Positions 6,495 through 14,806 are shown, counted from the first letter of the stretch. The stretch is 42,373 bases of DNA from JBJYKD01 sp049310025 (GCF_049310025.1 NZ_JBJYKD010000028.1:1-42373); one strand, 5' to 3'. Notes: generated by a model from the letters alone, not told the origin. Numbers and translations are program-made.

Positions 6495-9410
6495 TTATAC
6501 ACCGTCATTCTTTACAAGTTCAGCCAGGAGCCTGGCATACCTTGCCTCTTCCTTCCAGTGCGGCATGTTTTCAATATGCTCAAGAGCGGAAATGTAATTA
6601 AGAATTTCTACGATTGTATTCCGCTGGTTCCAGTAGTTGGGCAGCTCATTTTTCAGCCAGTTTCTGCCCTGCATGGTGTCTTCGGCTTTGATTGCCTGAT
6701 GAAGAGCCGCGAGCACATTGCGGAGCAGGGAATTGCTAAAACTGTCGGCACCGCCCAAGCCTCGCATGCCGAATTCCATGGCGGTCTTCAATCTTGCCTG
6801 ATTGGCGCGGGTAGAAGCGAGCAAGTCTTTGTATTCTTTCACGCCAAACCCCCTGGCTAATTCCTGATAAGCCCCGATTTGGTATATACCGTCTTTTTCC
6901 AGGTCAAGGCCTTTGATGTAGAACCTTTCTTCAGGCGTCAGCATCTTCCACAGATAAGAGTCAAAGCCGCTGGGCGTCAGATAATCGTAAGCTATTTTTA
7001 CCGCCTCGTTGATGATTTTCTCTACAGGGGACTCCTCTCCAGAAACTCTGGTCTTGGAAAGCTCGTAGTTAACATCAATGTCTTCAATCCGCTTATATGA
7101 AGTCAATATCTTCAGGGAAGCCGCATAGGCTGCCAGCAGATAATCCGTATCGCTGAAGTTGGGATCTTCCTTGTCGTCCAGCTCCCGCATGCTGTCAATC
7201 TGCCTTTTCACTTCCAGCTCTATCTCTGGGTAAAGCTCATCAAGATAGGCTGTTTCTTCCGAAGTCTGCTTGCGAAGCACAAGAAGCACAGTACCCTTAA
7301 CATAGTTACCCTGCTTCAGCCCGCTGGCATCGGTTTCTGTGGCAATGTTCCAGGCTGCCGTAACCCTAAGACCCGCTGCCCAGAGGATCAGGGTCAAGTC
7401 TGCCCATACGCCTACATTCTGGTGGGTAAACATGACAATCTGCATGCCGTCCTCTGGCATATGTTCAGCCAGATTCCGATAAATTTCCACCATACTCTGA
7501 TTAAAGCTCTCTCCCGTCCCTTTTACCGCTAAAGCCCTTTTGCTGTCTGCATACCAGTCAGGAAAGATATCAAGCAGCATCTTTTTGTCCCAGGCCAAGA
7601 AGAATTCGGAGAGCTCGTGGTAGTTTATAGCATCGGCATAGGGAGGGTCGGTGAGCCAGAAACAACATGTATTTACAACATTTCTTGCATCTTTTACTTG
7701 TAAATACGCATCACTACTAATCGAATAATTTTTTATATCAAAAAACCATACATTTATTAGATCTTGTAATGATCTAGCCCCAAAATTATATATGGTATTT
7801 AAAGCTTGATTACTATAAGTATCCACTACTTTTTCCACACCATCTCCTGGATTCCACCTACTTAGTCTTGAATTCCAATTACAACACTTATTGATCCCCA
7901 ACAACCCCACAACCTTCTCCTTCTGTGTCTTCGCATGCTTATCAATCAGCTCCATCAGCAGCCCGTGCACTAAGAGCTGCCTGGAGTTGAACAACTGGTG
8001 CCAGTATGCCCAGCCTCTTGTCCTGATTGGTTCAAAAGTTTTTTCCCCTTCTTCGATAATACTGTTTGGAATATACCCCTTCTCCTGCCACTGGGCAAAC
8101 CTCTCTTTGAGAAGCCGTATTACCTTCTCTTCCCTGGCTAAATCCTCTTTGGTCGGCGCAGTGTAGTACCTTTCGGTCTTCACTTTGCCGTTTGCATCAA
8201 CATACTCTTTTTCATACCTGATACAGTACAGCCGCTCCTGGAAAACATCATCGGGGCGGGGAACAAACTCATGAGACTCCCAGCGGCGCAGGCCGTATTC
8301 CACCGTCCCATCATCGTGCCTTCTGTCCTTGCGGATAGCAGTTATAGGAGTGGTATTTTGACAGTGAGGACAGTACAAACTGCTGTCTTTAATCGTCGCC
8401 ATCTTCTCTGCCTGTTCCATCTCTGTTTTTGTGGCATTCGATTTTATTTCGATGTCAAACCCTTTTTTGTCTGCATTTTCTTTTAAGATAGCCACCGTTT
8501 TTGTTCCTTTACCGATTACCCAGGAAGGGGCCAGGGGCACACTCCAGCCGCATTCGGGGCAAACCGTTTCATTGCAGTAAAGATAGGAATTTGCCCTGTG
8601 TCCCTTTTCGTTGTGCTCTATCCCCCACTCGGTAATCTGCTTGTCGGCAAGTGCAAATATCTTCTCTTGAAATTCCCGCAGGCTTGCTATTTCTTCATCG
8701 GAGCTGCCGTTGATATTGAGGGCTGCCCAGGTTAAAAGCATGGCAATGGGGTTTAAATCGGAAGCATAAACATCACAGCCCATCCTGGCTGCCTCAAAGG
8801 GGACACTCCCCCCGCCGCAAAAGCAGTCGCCCACCACCGGGATTTTGCCAAACCTTCTCCTGCCAAGTTCCTGCACCAGTTCCTGGAGGTTTGATGCGTT
8901 TGTGCCAAGATATTCGTTGATTTTTTCCCACTCGGATTCGGGGAGGTTGTCCACTTCTTCAGGCCTTATGCAGTAAGTAAGCTTTTCATCATAAGAAAGC
9001 CTGTTGAAAACCAGTTTCTGCAGGTTTTCCTTTTCTTCCCTGGTTATATCTTTACGGTAAGATATCTTACCGTTACCTTCTTCTTCAAAGTACCTTTTTC
9101 TCTCCCCTGGAGTAAGGTTATCATAAATCTCCTGCAGGGGTATGGATTTATTTTTCCTCAGCCATAGTCCTTCTTCATCCATGGTCAGGATTTTCAGGAA
9201 AATCTCCCGATCAAGTTTTGGATTATCGCTGGCAGGCATTAACAGCCCAAGTAATGCCGCCCTTACAAGGATGAGAGGCTTCCTGCCCCACCACTTGCCA
9301 AGTCCAGTCAAAGTTTGCCCCAAATTTGCCTTCCTTTCCTTGTAGCTCTCCTTGGATACCTTGGATACTGGAAACTGCACCTCTATAAATGATTGAGCAT
9401 AATCAGCCAT
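6495..9410 (-). CDS. DUF1156 anti-phage-associated adenine-specific DNA methyltransferase
   Basis: 971 residues. The DUF1156 N-terminus (SFIEVQFPVSKVSKESYKER) is followed by methyltransferase motif I, GDCFCGGGSVPFEAAR, near 195. Zinc-ribbon pairs CPECGW and YCPHCQ lie in the middle and the catalytic TDPPYAD near 587; DPPY is the N6-adenine/N4-cytosine type. It probably marks self DNA for the operon. The ATG at 9410 follows GAGGCGG by 7 nt and is preferred over 9437. The stop at 6495 overlaps the alternative start of the helicase. Codons for about residues 503-580, just before DPPY, lie in a sharply AT-rich patch (25% GC in 7681-7800 by hand count, 48% in 7561-7620), a likely recombination mosaic. 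Family identity is secure; substrate site unknown. Confidence 0.88.
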   Translation of the reverse strand: MADYAQSFIEVQFPVSKVSKESYKERKANLGQTLTGLGKWWGRKPLILVRAALLGLLMPASDNPKLDREIFLKILTMDEEGLWLRKNKSIPLQEIYDNLTPGERKRYFEEEGNGKISYRKDITREEKENLQKLVFNRLSYDEKLTYCIRPEEVDNLPESEWEKINEYLGTNASNLQELVQELGRRRFGKIPVVGDCFCGGGSVPFEAARMGCDVYASDLNPIAMLLTWAALNINGSSDEEIASLREFQEKIFALADKQITEWGIEHNEKGHRANSYLYCNETVCPECGWSVPLAPSWVIGKGTKTVAILKENADKKGFDIEIKSNATKTEMEQAEKMATIKDSSLYCPHCQNTTPITAIRKDRRHDDGTVEYGLRRWESHEFVPRPDDVFQERLYCIRYEKEYVDANGKVKTERYYTAPTKEDLAREEKVIRLLKERFAQWQEKGYIPNSIIEEGEKTFEPIRTRGWAYWHQLFNSRQLLVHGLLMELIDKHAKTQKEKVVGLLGINKCCNWNSRLSRWNPGDGVEKVVDTYSNQALNTIYNFGARSLQDLINVWFFDIKNYSISSDAYLQVKDARNVVNTCCFWLTDPPYADAINYHELSEFFLAWDKKMLLDIFPDWYADSKRALAVKGTGESFNQSMVEIYRNLAEHMPEDGMQIVMFTHQNVGVWADLTLILWAAGLRVTAAWNIATETDASGLKQGNYVKGTVLLVLRKQTSEETAYLDELYPEIELEVKRQIDSMRELDDKEDPNFSDTDYLLAAYAASLKILTSYKRIEDIDVNYELSKTRVSGEESPVEKIINEAVKIAYDYLTPSGFDSYLWKMLTPEERFYIKGLDLEKDGIYQIGAYQELARGFGVKEYKDLLASTRANQARLKTAMEFGMRGLGGADSFSNSLLRNVLAALHQAIKAEDTMQGRNWLKNELPNYWNQRNTIVEILNYISALEHIENMPHWKEEARYARLLAELVKNDGV

Positions 9411-9426
9411 TTTTACACCGCCTCTT

Positions 9427-9996
9427 CTAGTCATCAATTTTCCTGCCGATCAGCAGGTCGAAAAGCTCCATCTGCCTATTGGACTCTTCCACGGGGTTTT
9501 CGGTCAGGGCATATCTTACTGCCTTTCGCCATCCCCGCCTGTCTTTTAACCCCCCCGTGGCAGCATTGGTCATGGTGAAAAGCCACCAGCGCTCCTCAGG
9601 GCTTAAACCCAGCCAGTTCTTGATCGCCGTCGGAATAACCGACGGGTCGCAGTCCTCGATGGCCCAGGCCAAAAGCACCATTTCTTTTCCGAAAAGCCGC
9701 TGGACGGGTACCTGCCCGATATGCCACTTCCCAACAGGCAGTTTTTCTTTTTTCAGCCTGCTGTTGAATTCGTCTTTCAAAGCGTCTTCGATCAGTTTCC
9801 ATTTGTATTTGCCAAGCTCCACCTTCGGCCTGTCTATGGTATAATCAATAGCCTGTACCTGAGCATCATCCTGCCACTTAAAGCGCTCGTAGATAACCAC
9901 CTTCCCGTCATTACTGCGGGGGATGGTGACTAAAAAATGGTGCTGGGACTCTTCAGGAATAAAACCAAAACCAATTACCTGTCTTCTTTCCGCCAT
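9427..9996 (-). CDS. DUF3780 anti-phage-associated protein
   Basis: 189 residues, soluble, with no membrane segment or recognisable catalytic motif. The start MAERRQVIGFGFIPEESQHH and the LSPEERWWLFTMTNAATGG block near residue 130 match my memory of DUF3780, a family found with DUF499 and DUF1156 proteins in defence loci. The ATG overlaps the DUF499 stop codon by one base (TAATG), so the pair is translationally coupled. Its stop lies 16 bp before the methyltransferase start. Its constant company suggests a structural or specificity subunit; no biochemical role can be read from the sequence. Confidence 0.8.
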   Translation of the reverse strand: MAERRQVIGFGFIPEESQHHFLVTIPRSNDGKVVIYERFKWQDDAQVQAIDYTIDRPKVELGKYKWKLIEDALKDEFNSRLKKEKLPVGKWHIGQVPVQRLFGKEMVLLAWAIEDCDPSVIPTAIKNWLGLSPEERWWLFTMTNAATGGLKDRRGWRKAVRYALTENPVEESNRQMELFDLLIGRKIDD

Positions 9997-12900
9997 TATT
10001 GCACAATCTCCTGTTCCTTAAAATCTTGCAGGGATTTTTTCTTCGCAGCCACCCAGTCCAGAAAGTCCTGTCCTGTGGCAAACCGCGTAATGCCGTATTC
10101 CAGGCTTATGTTTACTTTGCCCTCAGATAGAAAATTACTTCTGACAGCATCCATGCTGTTTTCTAAACGTTCTATATCCACTTTCAGGGAAGAATCAACG
10201 GTCAGCTCAATCCAGCCTTTTTCTCCGCCACCGTCATCCACCCTGTAGAAGGTTACAATCACATCGGAGAGCTCTGCGCCATGTTTTTTTAAGAGTCCAA
10301 GCTCCTGGTAGGTTTCTGCCGTGTCATTGGTTTTGCACCGTTTGTAGAGTTTCAAAGGTTTGTTTTTATCGATGGCAATACTCGTTCCTTTTGCTCTGTC
10401 AATCTTTACCTGAATAGTGTCGGAATATATTCCCTGGGCTTCCGCCACCGCCAGTACAAAAGTGCAGTTTTTCGGGACGATAATTTCCTCATCATAGATA
10501 CCGCCGTACTCTTTGGGATTTGAACCGTCCGTTGTATATTTGATGGTGACAGGGGGGGCTGATAGAAGTTCTACGACCTTGTCTTCACCCCTATCAAACA
10601 CCCTGTATTTGAGCGTGATTTTATTCTGCCATTCCACAGGGTCCCCCGTCTCGTGCTCTCCTGTACTGTCTACGCACAAAAATGACAGTTTCATCTCCCT
10701 TGTTTTAAATTCGTTAAGATTTTCTACCAGGTTCGAAGCTGCTGTAGCAGGCGCACCTATTTCGTAATGTACTCTGTCCCCGTATTGGGGGATAAGCTTT
10801 AAGGTTACCTCTCCCGTTGTGTCGTCTCTGCGTAATTCTTGAACTAAAACCTTCGTTTTTTCTTTTGGAAAGGGAGGCTTTTCAATATAACCGCCGTGTT
10901 CCCGCCAGATGCCTTTTTTCAGCATGTCATCTTTTAAATCATCCAGGGCCCGCGGCAGGTGCCACTGCCAGGCAGGATTGGTAGCTGCCCGATCTTTTAC
11001 ATCGCTCCAGCGCATTTCCTTCTGGGTAAACAGGCGGTCTTCGCATTTTTTCCTGAAAGTGTCATCTGCCACATCCGTAGTAAATTTCTGTCTCTGTAAG
11101 AGGACATCCCTGATTTGTTTTTCACCGTTATAATCATTGCCTGTAAACTCCATGAAGAAGTCGGCCTTTAAAAGCCCAGTTTTGGCAGGGTAGTAGAGCT
11201 GGACAAAGGTTTCCCTGGCCGCCTGCAAAAGCTCAAGCTTGATCCTGTCCCGTTTCTCCAAAGCCTTTTGGTACTGAGGATTATTGGCAGGGGTTTTTTC
11301 TTCTTCCATCCTGGCAATGATCTGGTTAATCGCTTTGTGCTCTTTGGCAGCGTGATAGAGTTTATCCATGGTGCTTCTTGTGCCAGATAGAAACATCACC
11401 CTGTTTTTGTAGCGTTCATTTTCGTAGAATTTCTGCAGGTCTGGGTGCAGGCCCGAGCCTCCCGTATAGGGCTCGAAAAGGACAAGGAGCACCTTGTCTT
11501 CGGAAAGGCTGATTTCATCAACGGCTGGGAAGACCTGCACTTTTTGATAACAATCTCCTACTGTCGGCTTAAATTTTTCCTCCAGAAAAGTCCTTAATTC
11601 TTTTTTGGCGCTTTCGTTATCATAGGAATCCACAAGGGAATTCAATTCGGCAATGAGGTTTTTGGTGTTTTTAAAAAAGAGCCTACCGTCCCTGTCGGTA
11701 AAGAGGTACCAGGCCCGCATGACAAATTCGTCCAGAGCCCTTTTGACCCTTGTTATGTCCTTACCTGGTTCGCACAGGTACCCTATTGTTTCCTGTAAGG
11801 AAAGCCCCAGAAGAGCATTGGGAATATCAGCAAGGGACGCCACAAGAATAAGTTTGGCCAGTTCCTGCATGCAGGTTTCGTTCATGGTCGCATCAACGAT
11901 TTCGGCAACAGCTTTACCATTGGCAGCGATATCATGGGCAATGGCGTTGGCAAGGGAAGGCTTGATCTGGGTCACAGCTGTAAGCATTTCGGGGTCGTTT
12001 AGGTCAAAATCATACACATTAACCAGATACTTCTCCTGTGCCTTCGGCTTGTCTCCCCTGTATAACTGAGAAATGATAATCCGCATGAGGCGAATCAGGC
12101 CCCGCGTCTGCTGAAAGCCTGGATTTTCTTTAAAGCGGGCGTACAAGTCCCTGATAGAAGGATGGAAGGGGTAAGAATCCTTGATCCCTACAAAAACCTG
12201 CTCTGGGGATAGATTGGTATATCCCATCTGTTTTGCTTCCAAAACAGCCTGTTTGTAAGCATTGGCAATTTCGTTTATTTCACTTTCCGCAGGCAGCTCC
12301 TTAAAAAGCCTTTTTCTTAAGATGTGGTAGATTTCATCCGAAGTGCTGCTAACTGGCTCAATATTCAGCGCAGAACGGTTGACCTCGTTTTCCAGTTCCT
12401 TAAAAGAAGACTGCAATAACTCGCTCCCGCTCTCATATGTAGCTTTTAAGTCGGAAATAACAACACAGACATTGGAAAGCTCTTCTTTGCCCAAAGCATT
12501 GAACAGATTGGCCAATGCTGTCGTCGTCACTGTAGCCAAATTCGAATCGCCGATCATTTTCGCTTTAGCGTTTTCCAGATAAGGAGGCAGCTCGTCTAAC
12601 AAAATCAGGAGCGGTTCACCTTTTAAAAGGTTAATCCACGCTGTCTGCCCAGGCGCCTGCAGAGGGGTATAGTAATCCTTAAAGACTTCTTTTTTGCCCA
12701 GTTGCTCGGCAATGGCTCCCCAGATGCCATAAGGTGCATCGCTTTCCCTGCCCGTGAAGGCCACAACTTTGATCTTCCCAAGATGGCTGTTTTTAAATCT
12801 ATCGCCCATTACTTTTTGTCTGAATTCGGGATGCTTTGCCAAAAGCCCTAGGGCAATCATGTTGTGAGTTTTACCGCCGCCCATTGATTGAGTCAGTTTT

Positions 12901-13109
12901 ATTAAGCCCGTCGCTCCCTGCCTGTGGAAACGCTTGAAAGCAGTTTCCAATAAGATTTTCATCCCTTGAGTCATGAAGTTCTCCTCAAAAAAACGATGCG
13001 GATCGATGCGGTTTTCAATTAAATCAGCCAGGTCTAAAACGTCGCCCCTTTGCGTTTCATCAAAGACGCTCTCTCTCGGCTTGCAGAGTTCAAACAAGGT
13101 TTTCACCAT
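9996..13109 (-). CDS. DUF499 anti-phage-associated P-loop ATPase
   Basis: 1037 residues. It begins MVKTLFELCKPRESVFDETQ, typical of DUF499 proteins. Walker A is SMGGGKTHN near 77; a Walker B-like PLLILLDELPPYLE follows about 100 residues later. Near 846-903 there is a YTTDGSNPKEYGG block of the chitobiase/hexosaminidase C-terminal beta-sandwich type, which may be a contact or targeting domain. Large ATPases of this sort occupy the place of BrxC/PglY in BREX-like systems, so a role in DNA sensing or loading the methyltransferase and helicase is plausible (inference). The ATG at 13109 has AGAGGGG 5 nt upstream and is preferred over 13136. First large gene of the operon, 55 bp downstream of the RHH regulator. 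Confidence 0.87.
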   Translation of the reverse strand: MVKTLFELCKPRESVFDETQRGDVLDLADLIENRIDPHRFFEENFMTQGMKILLETAFKRFHRQGATGLIKLTQSMGGGKTHNMIALGLLAKHPEFRQKVMGDRFKNSHLGKIKVVAFTGRESDAPYGIWGAIAEQLGKKEVFKDYYTPLQAPGQTAWINLLKGEPLLILLDELPPYLENAKAKMIGDSNLATVTTTALANLFNALGKEELSNVCVVISDLKATYESGSELLQSSFKELENEVNRSALNIEPVSSTSDEIYHILRKRLFKELPAESEINEIANAYKQAVLEAKQMGYTNLSPEQVFVGIKDSYPFHPSIRDLYARFKENPGFQQTRGLIRLMRIIISQLYRGDKPKAQEKYLVNVYDFDLNDPEMLTAVTQIKPSLANAIAHDIAANGKAVAEIVDATMNETCMQELAKLILVASLADIPNALLGLSLQETIGYLCEPGKDITRVKRALDEFVMRAWYLFTDRDGRLFFKNTKNLIAELNSLVDSYDNESAKKELRTFLEEKFKPTVGDCYQKVQVFPAVDEISLSEDKVLLVLFEPYTGGSGLHPDLQKFYENERYKNRVMFLSGTRSTMDKLYHAAKEHKAINQIIARMEEEKTPANNPQYQKALEKRDRIKLELLQAARETFVQLYYPAKTGLLKADFFMEFTGNDYNGEKQIRDVLLQRQKFTTDVADDTFRKKCEDRLFTQKEMRWSDVKDRAATNPAWQWHLPRALDDLKDDMLKKGIWREHGGYIEKPPFPKEKTKVLVQELRRDDTTGEVTLKLIPQYGDRVHYEIGAPATAASNLVENLNEFKTREMKLSFLCVDSTGEHETGDPVEWQNKITLKYRVFDRGEDKVVELLSAPPVTIKYTTDGSNPKEYGGIYDEEIIVPKNCTFVLAVAEAQGIYSDTIQVKIDRAKGTSIAIDKNKPLKLYKRCKTNDTAETYQELGLLKKHGAELSDVIVTFYRVDDGGGEKGWIELTVDSSLKVDIERLENSMDAVRSNFLSEGKVNISLEYGITRFATGQDFLDWVAAKKKSLQDFKEQEIVQ

Positions 13110-13164
13110 TTCAGCCCCTCTCTTAATCCACTTCATATTTTAACAAATTGCATAATTAAATCCT

Positions 13165-13524
13165 TTATTCCATGGTCTGTTTTTCCCGCATATCAATTGA
13201 GCCGCCAGCTATTTCCCCCTTATCGAGGGTGTAAAAATAGGTATAAACCATGTTGCGCAAAAGGCGGCTAATTGTCACGTTATACTTTTGAGCCAGGTTT
13301 TCAATATAAGACAGTTCAGTTTCCGAGACCTTAATATTAATCATTTTTCCTTCTTTCGTGCGAAAGGTATAGTCCTCTAAAAGCTGCTTTGGGTGGAAGT
13401 GGAACAGTATATACATAATCATTTTTGCTCTCGTTGCAGCAATTTTGTTCTCTTCTGCATACTCCTTTAATTTTCGGTGCATCTGCGGTGTTACCACAGT
13501 CCAAATTTCATTCGTCTTTTTCAC
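13165..13524 (-). CDS. Double ribbon-helix-helix putative regulator of the defence operon
   Basis: 119 residues built from two similar units. Unit 1 is EIWTVVTPQMHRKLKEYAEE followed by NKIAATRAKMIMYILFHF; unit 2 is MINIKVSETELSYIENLAQK followed by YNVTISRLLRNMVYTYF. Each has a short strand then two helices, the ribbon-helix-helix (CopG/Arc) layout. RHH proteins normally dimerise, so one chain may hold a complete DNA-binding dimer. GTG at 13524 is chosen because GAGGTG lies about 10 nt upstream, and because the promoter at 13559-13587 would start RNA near 13552, inside the alternative ATG at 13554. First gene of the operon, so probably an autoregulator. The fold is inferred from sequence pattern only. 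Confidence 0.65.
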   Translation of the reverse strand: MKKTNEIWTVVTPQMHRKLKEYAEENKIAATRAKMIMYILFHFHPKQLLEDYTFRTKEGKMINIKVSETELSYIENLAQKYNVTISRLLRNMVYTYFYTLDKGEIAGGSIDMREKQTME

Positions 13525-13558
13525 TAAGTCAACACCTCGCACATAGTCATCCAATATA

Positions 13559-13587
13559 ATAGTAAATTATGGAATGAAAATAATCAA
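13559..13587 (-). promoter_or_regulatory. Sigma-A-type promoter of the defence operon
   Basis: Minus-strand TTGATT (13587-13582), a 17-nt spacer and TACTAT (13564-13559). Expected transcription start is near 13552, giving a leader of about 28 nt to the GTG start at 13524. It would drive the RHH, DUF499, DUF3780, DUF1156 and helicase genes. Confidence 0.65.
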
Positions 13588-14078
13588 GTTTTTTTTAAAT
13601 TTTTATTTAAAATTAATCAGGCAAATGCGTTAGCTTAGTGAGGCTTTCCGTAGCTCTCGCTTGATAATAGGTTTATAATTACAAGATAAAATTTATCAAA
13701 ATTACGTTTTTAAGTTAGCCTTAACGTATTATTTAGTCTTATCCCAATATTAATGCGTTTTTCTTTCAGTTTTTAGTGTTTTCTTTACTGTACACTTTAA
13801 AAACCTCTTTACTTGTGGCGTTTTAAAATCGTAATTATAACAAGCCCCACTTCTTTTCTATGTTTTACCAATTCCATTAATACTGGCCAATACAAATTAA
13901 TTTGTGTTAACACATACTAATGTGAATTAATACATATTAGTAGAAAATATCTTATTCGCTTTTTCTTTGCACGATTTTAAAAACATAAAGTAAAATCATA
14001 ATACGTTTTTAGAAGTAAAAACTTATTTGCTCAAGTTTTTTCTACTAATTTTTTTATCGATTTTTTTAAGAAAATATA
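13588..14078. other. AT-rich intergenic control region between divergent units
   Basis: A 491-bp stretch with no credible gene, between the leftward defence operon and the rightward small gene. It holds a cluster of palindromes at 13893-13940, a gataaa-a-tttatc inverted repeat near 13685-13697, a GTTTTTA/TAAAAAC hairpin at 14005-14022, and two copies of tacgttttta (13703-13712 and 14002-14011). The rest shows nothing I can name. Confidence 0.5.
13893..13940. promoter_or_regulatory. Palindrome cluster, candidate operator
   Basis: Three symmetric elements lie side by side: the perfect palindrome CAAATTAATTTG (13893-13904), the perfect palindrome TGTGTTAACACA (13903-13914), and an inverted repeat CTAATGTG/CATATTAG (13917-13940, 7 of 8 pairs, 8-nt spacer). 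Overlapping palindromes between divergent units suggest regulator binding, with the RHH protein the obvious candidate. No binding evidence exists. Confidence 0.45.
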
Positions 14079-14107
14079 TTGATGACCAAAATACATAATG
14101 GTAAAAT
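14079..14107 (+). promoter_or_regulatory. Promoter of the divergent small gene
   Basis: TTGATG (14079-14084), a 17-nt spacer and TAAAAT (14102-14107), followed about 50 nt later by a strong ribosome site and the ATG at 14158. Confidence 0.65.
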
Positions 14108-14157
14108 ATTACTGCAGTAAGGCTTAGCACCGATTTCCGAAAGGAGATGATAATAGC

Positions 14158-14367
14158 ATGGTTACCTTCAATAAATTTGTCTGCTCAAATAAAGGTATTT
14201 TTTGGTTAACTGTCCTAAAAAGAGACTTTTGGCACGCTGACGCAATAATTGAAGTCCCGCGTATAGACGGAAAAAGAACTGTAGTTTTCCGAAAAACATT
14301 TTTTGCCCCCTTTGCTGCCACACTAACAACTTTATCCATGCGCCTGGCGGAGGCATTTACGGTATAG
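14158..14367 (+). CDS. Unrecognised 69-residue protein divergent to the defence operon
   Basis: The family is not recognised. The protein begins MVTFNKFVCSNKGIFWLTVL and ends TLSMRLAEAFTV; it is rich in aromatic and hydrophobic residues, with a basic middle (PRIDGKRTVVFRK) and no clear membrane helix or signal peptide. The case for a real gene is its setting: a promoter with 17-nt spacing at 14079-14107, AAAGGAGATG 8 nt before the ATG, and a terminator at 14389-14410 only 22 nt after the stop. That is a complete single-gene transcription unit, reading away from the defence operon. It could be an antitoxin, a trigger or regulator of the system, or an accessory gene. A minus-strand frame over the same bases has none of these signals. 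Confidence 0.55.
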   Translation: MVTFNKFVCSNKGIFWLTVLKRDFWHADAIIEVPRIDGKRTVVFRKTFFAPFAATLTTLSMRLAEAFTV

Positions 14368-14388
14368 ATTTATAGGACCTGATTAAAA

Positions 14389-14410
14389 CCCTGACAACAG
14401 GGCTTTTTTT
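14389..14410 (+). terminator. Rho-independent terminator of the small gene
   Basis: CCCTG-acaa-CAGGG stem-loop (14389-14402) followed by C and seven T residues, preceded by an A-tract, so it may also act weakly leftward. Confidence 0.8.
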
Positions 14411-14605
14411 GTTTTACCACCATCCGAAGAAAATTGCCCATGAACATGTTACTTTTTAACCCTTTTTATTTTTTATGGAGTAAAATTTGAGTTTTAAAAT
14501 TTGCTTCCTTATAATTGTTTTTGTAAATAAACCCCTTGAAATAACTCCAGCTTAAAACATGAAAGGAGGTCAACTATTATACAAATCATTAAGGGGTGGT
14601 AAGCA

Positions 14606-14806
14606 TTGAAAAAGGGCAACGTAATAATTAAAACAGAGGAGTGTATTTCAAAGGTAAAACTATTGAAAAGAGAATACATGCCAGATGTTGTAAAAATCAT
14701 AGAACAAAAAGCATTTATGAGTACAGAGGAAGAAGATGAATTTTATAGGCCAGCAATAGAACTGCTTGACTTCATATACAGCCAAATTCAAAACAAAGCA
14801 AGCTGA
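14606..14806 (+). CDS. Small unrecognised protein upstream of the recombinase
   Basis: 66 residues from a TTG at 14606, with AAGGGGTGG 6 nt upstream. The protein starts MKKGNVIIKTEECISKVKLL, is charged, helix-prone and acidic in its second half (TEEEDEF), and has no membrane segment. It lies 105 bp before the serine recombinase on the same strand. Small genes in this position often serve control or directionality of the integrase, but I see no HTH or known domain. Ribosome-site quality and codon pattern support it; the function is unknown. Confidence 0.5.
   Translation: MKKGNVIIKTEECISKVKLLKREYMPDVVKIIEQKAFMSTEEEDEFYRPAIELLDFIYSQIQNKAS

Noticed and set aside
9479..9844. 121-codon plus-strand frame inside the DUF3780 gene
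   Set aside because: Antisense to a coupled operon gene; composition and start are not gene-like.
3767..13109. Classical DISARM or BREX
   Set aside because: No DUF1998 protein, PglZ or Lon-like protease; the DUF499/DUF3780 set is a different composition.
13588..14078. CRISPR leader or array
   Set aside because: The palindromes are single, with no regularly spaced repeats or spacers; none was found elsewhere in the window either.
14124..14339. Minus-strand open frame over the 69-codon gene
   Set aside because: No ribosome site or promoter in that direction, whereas the plus-strand frame has both plus a terminator.
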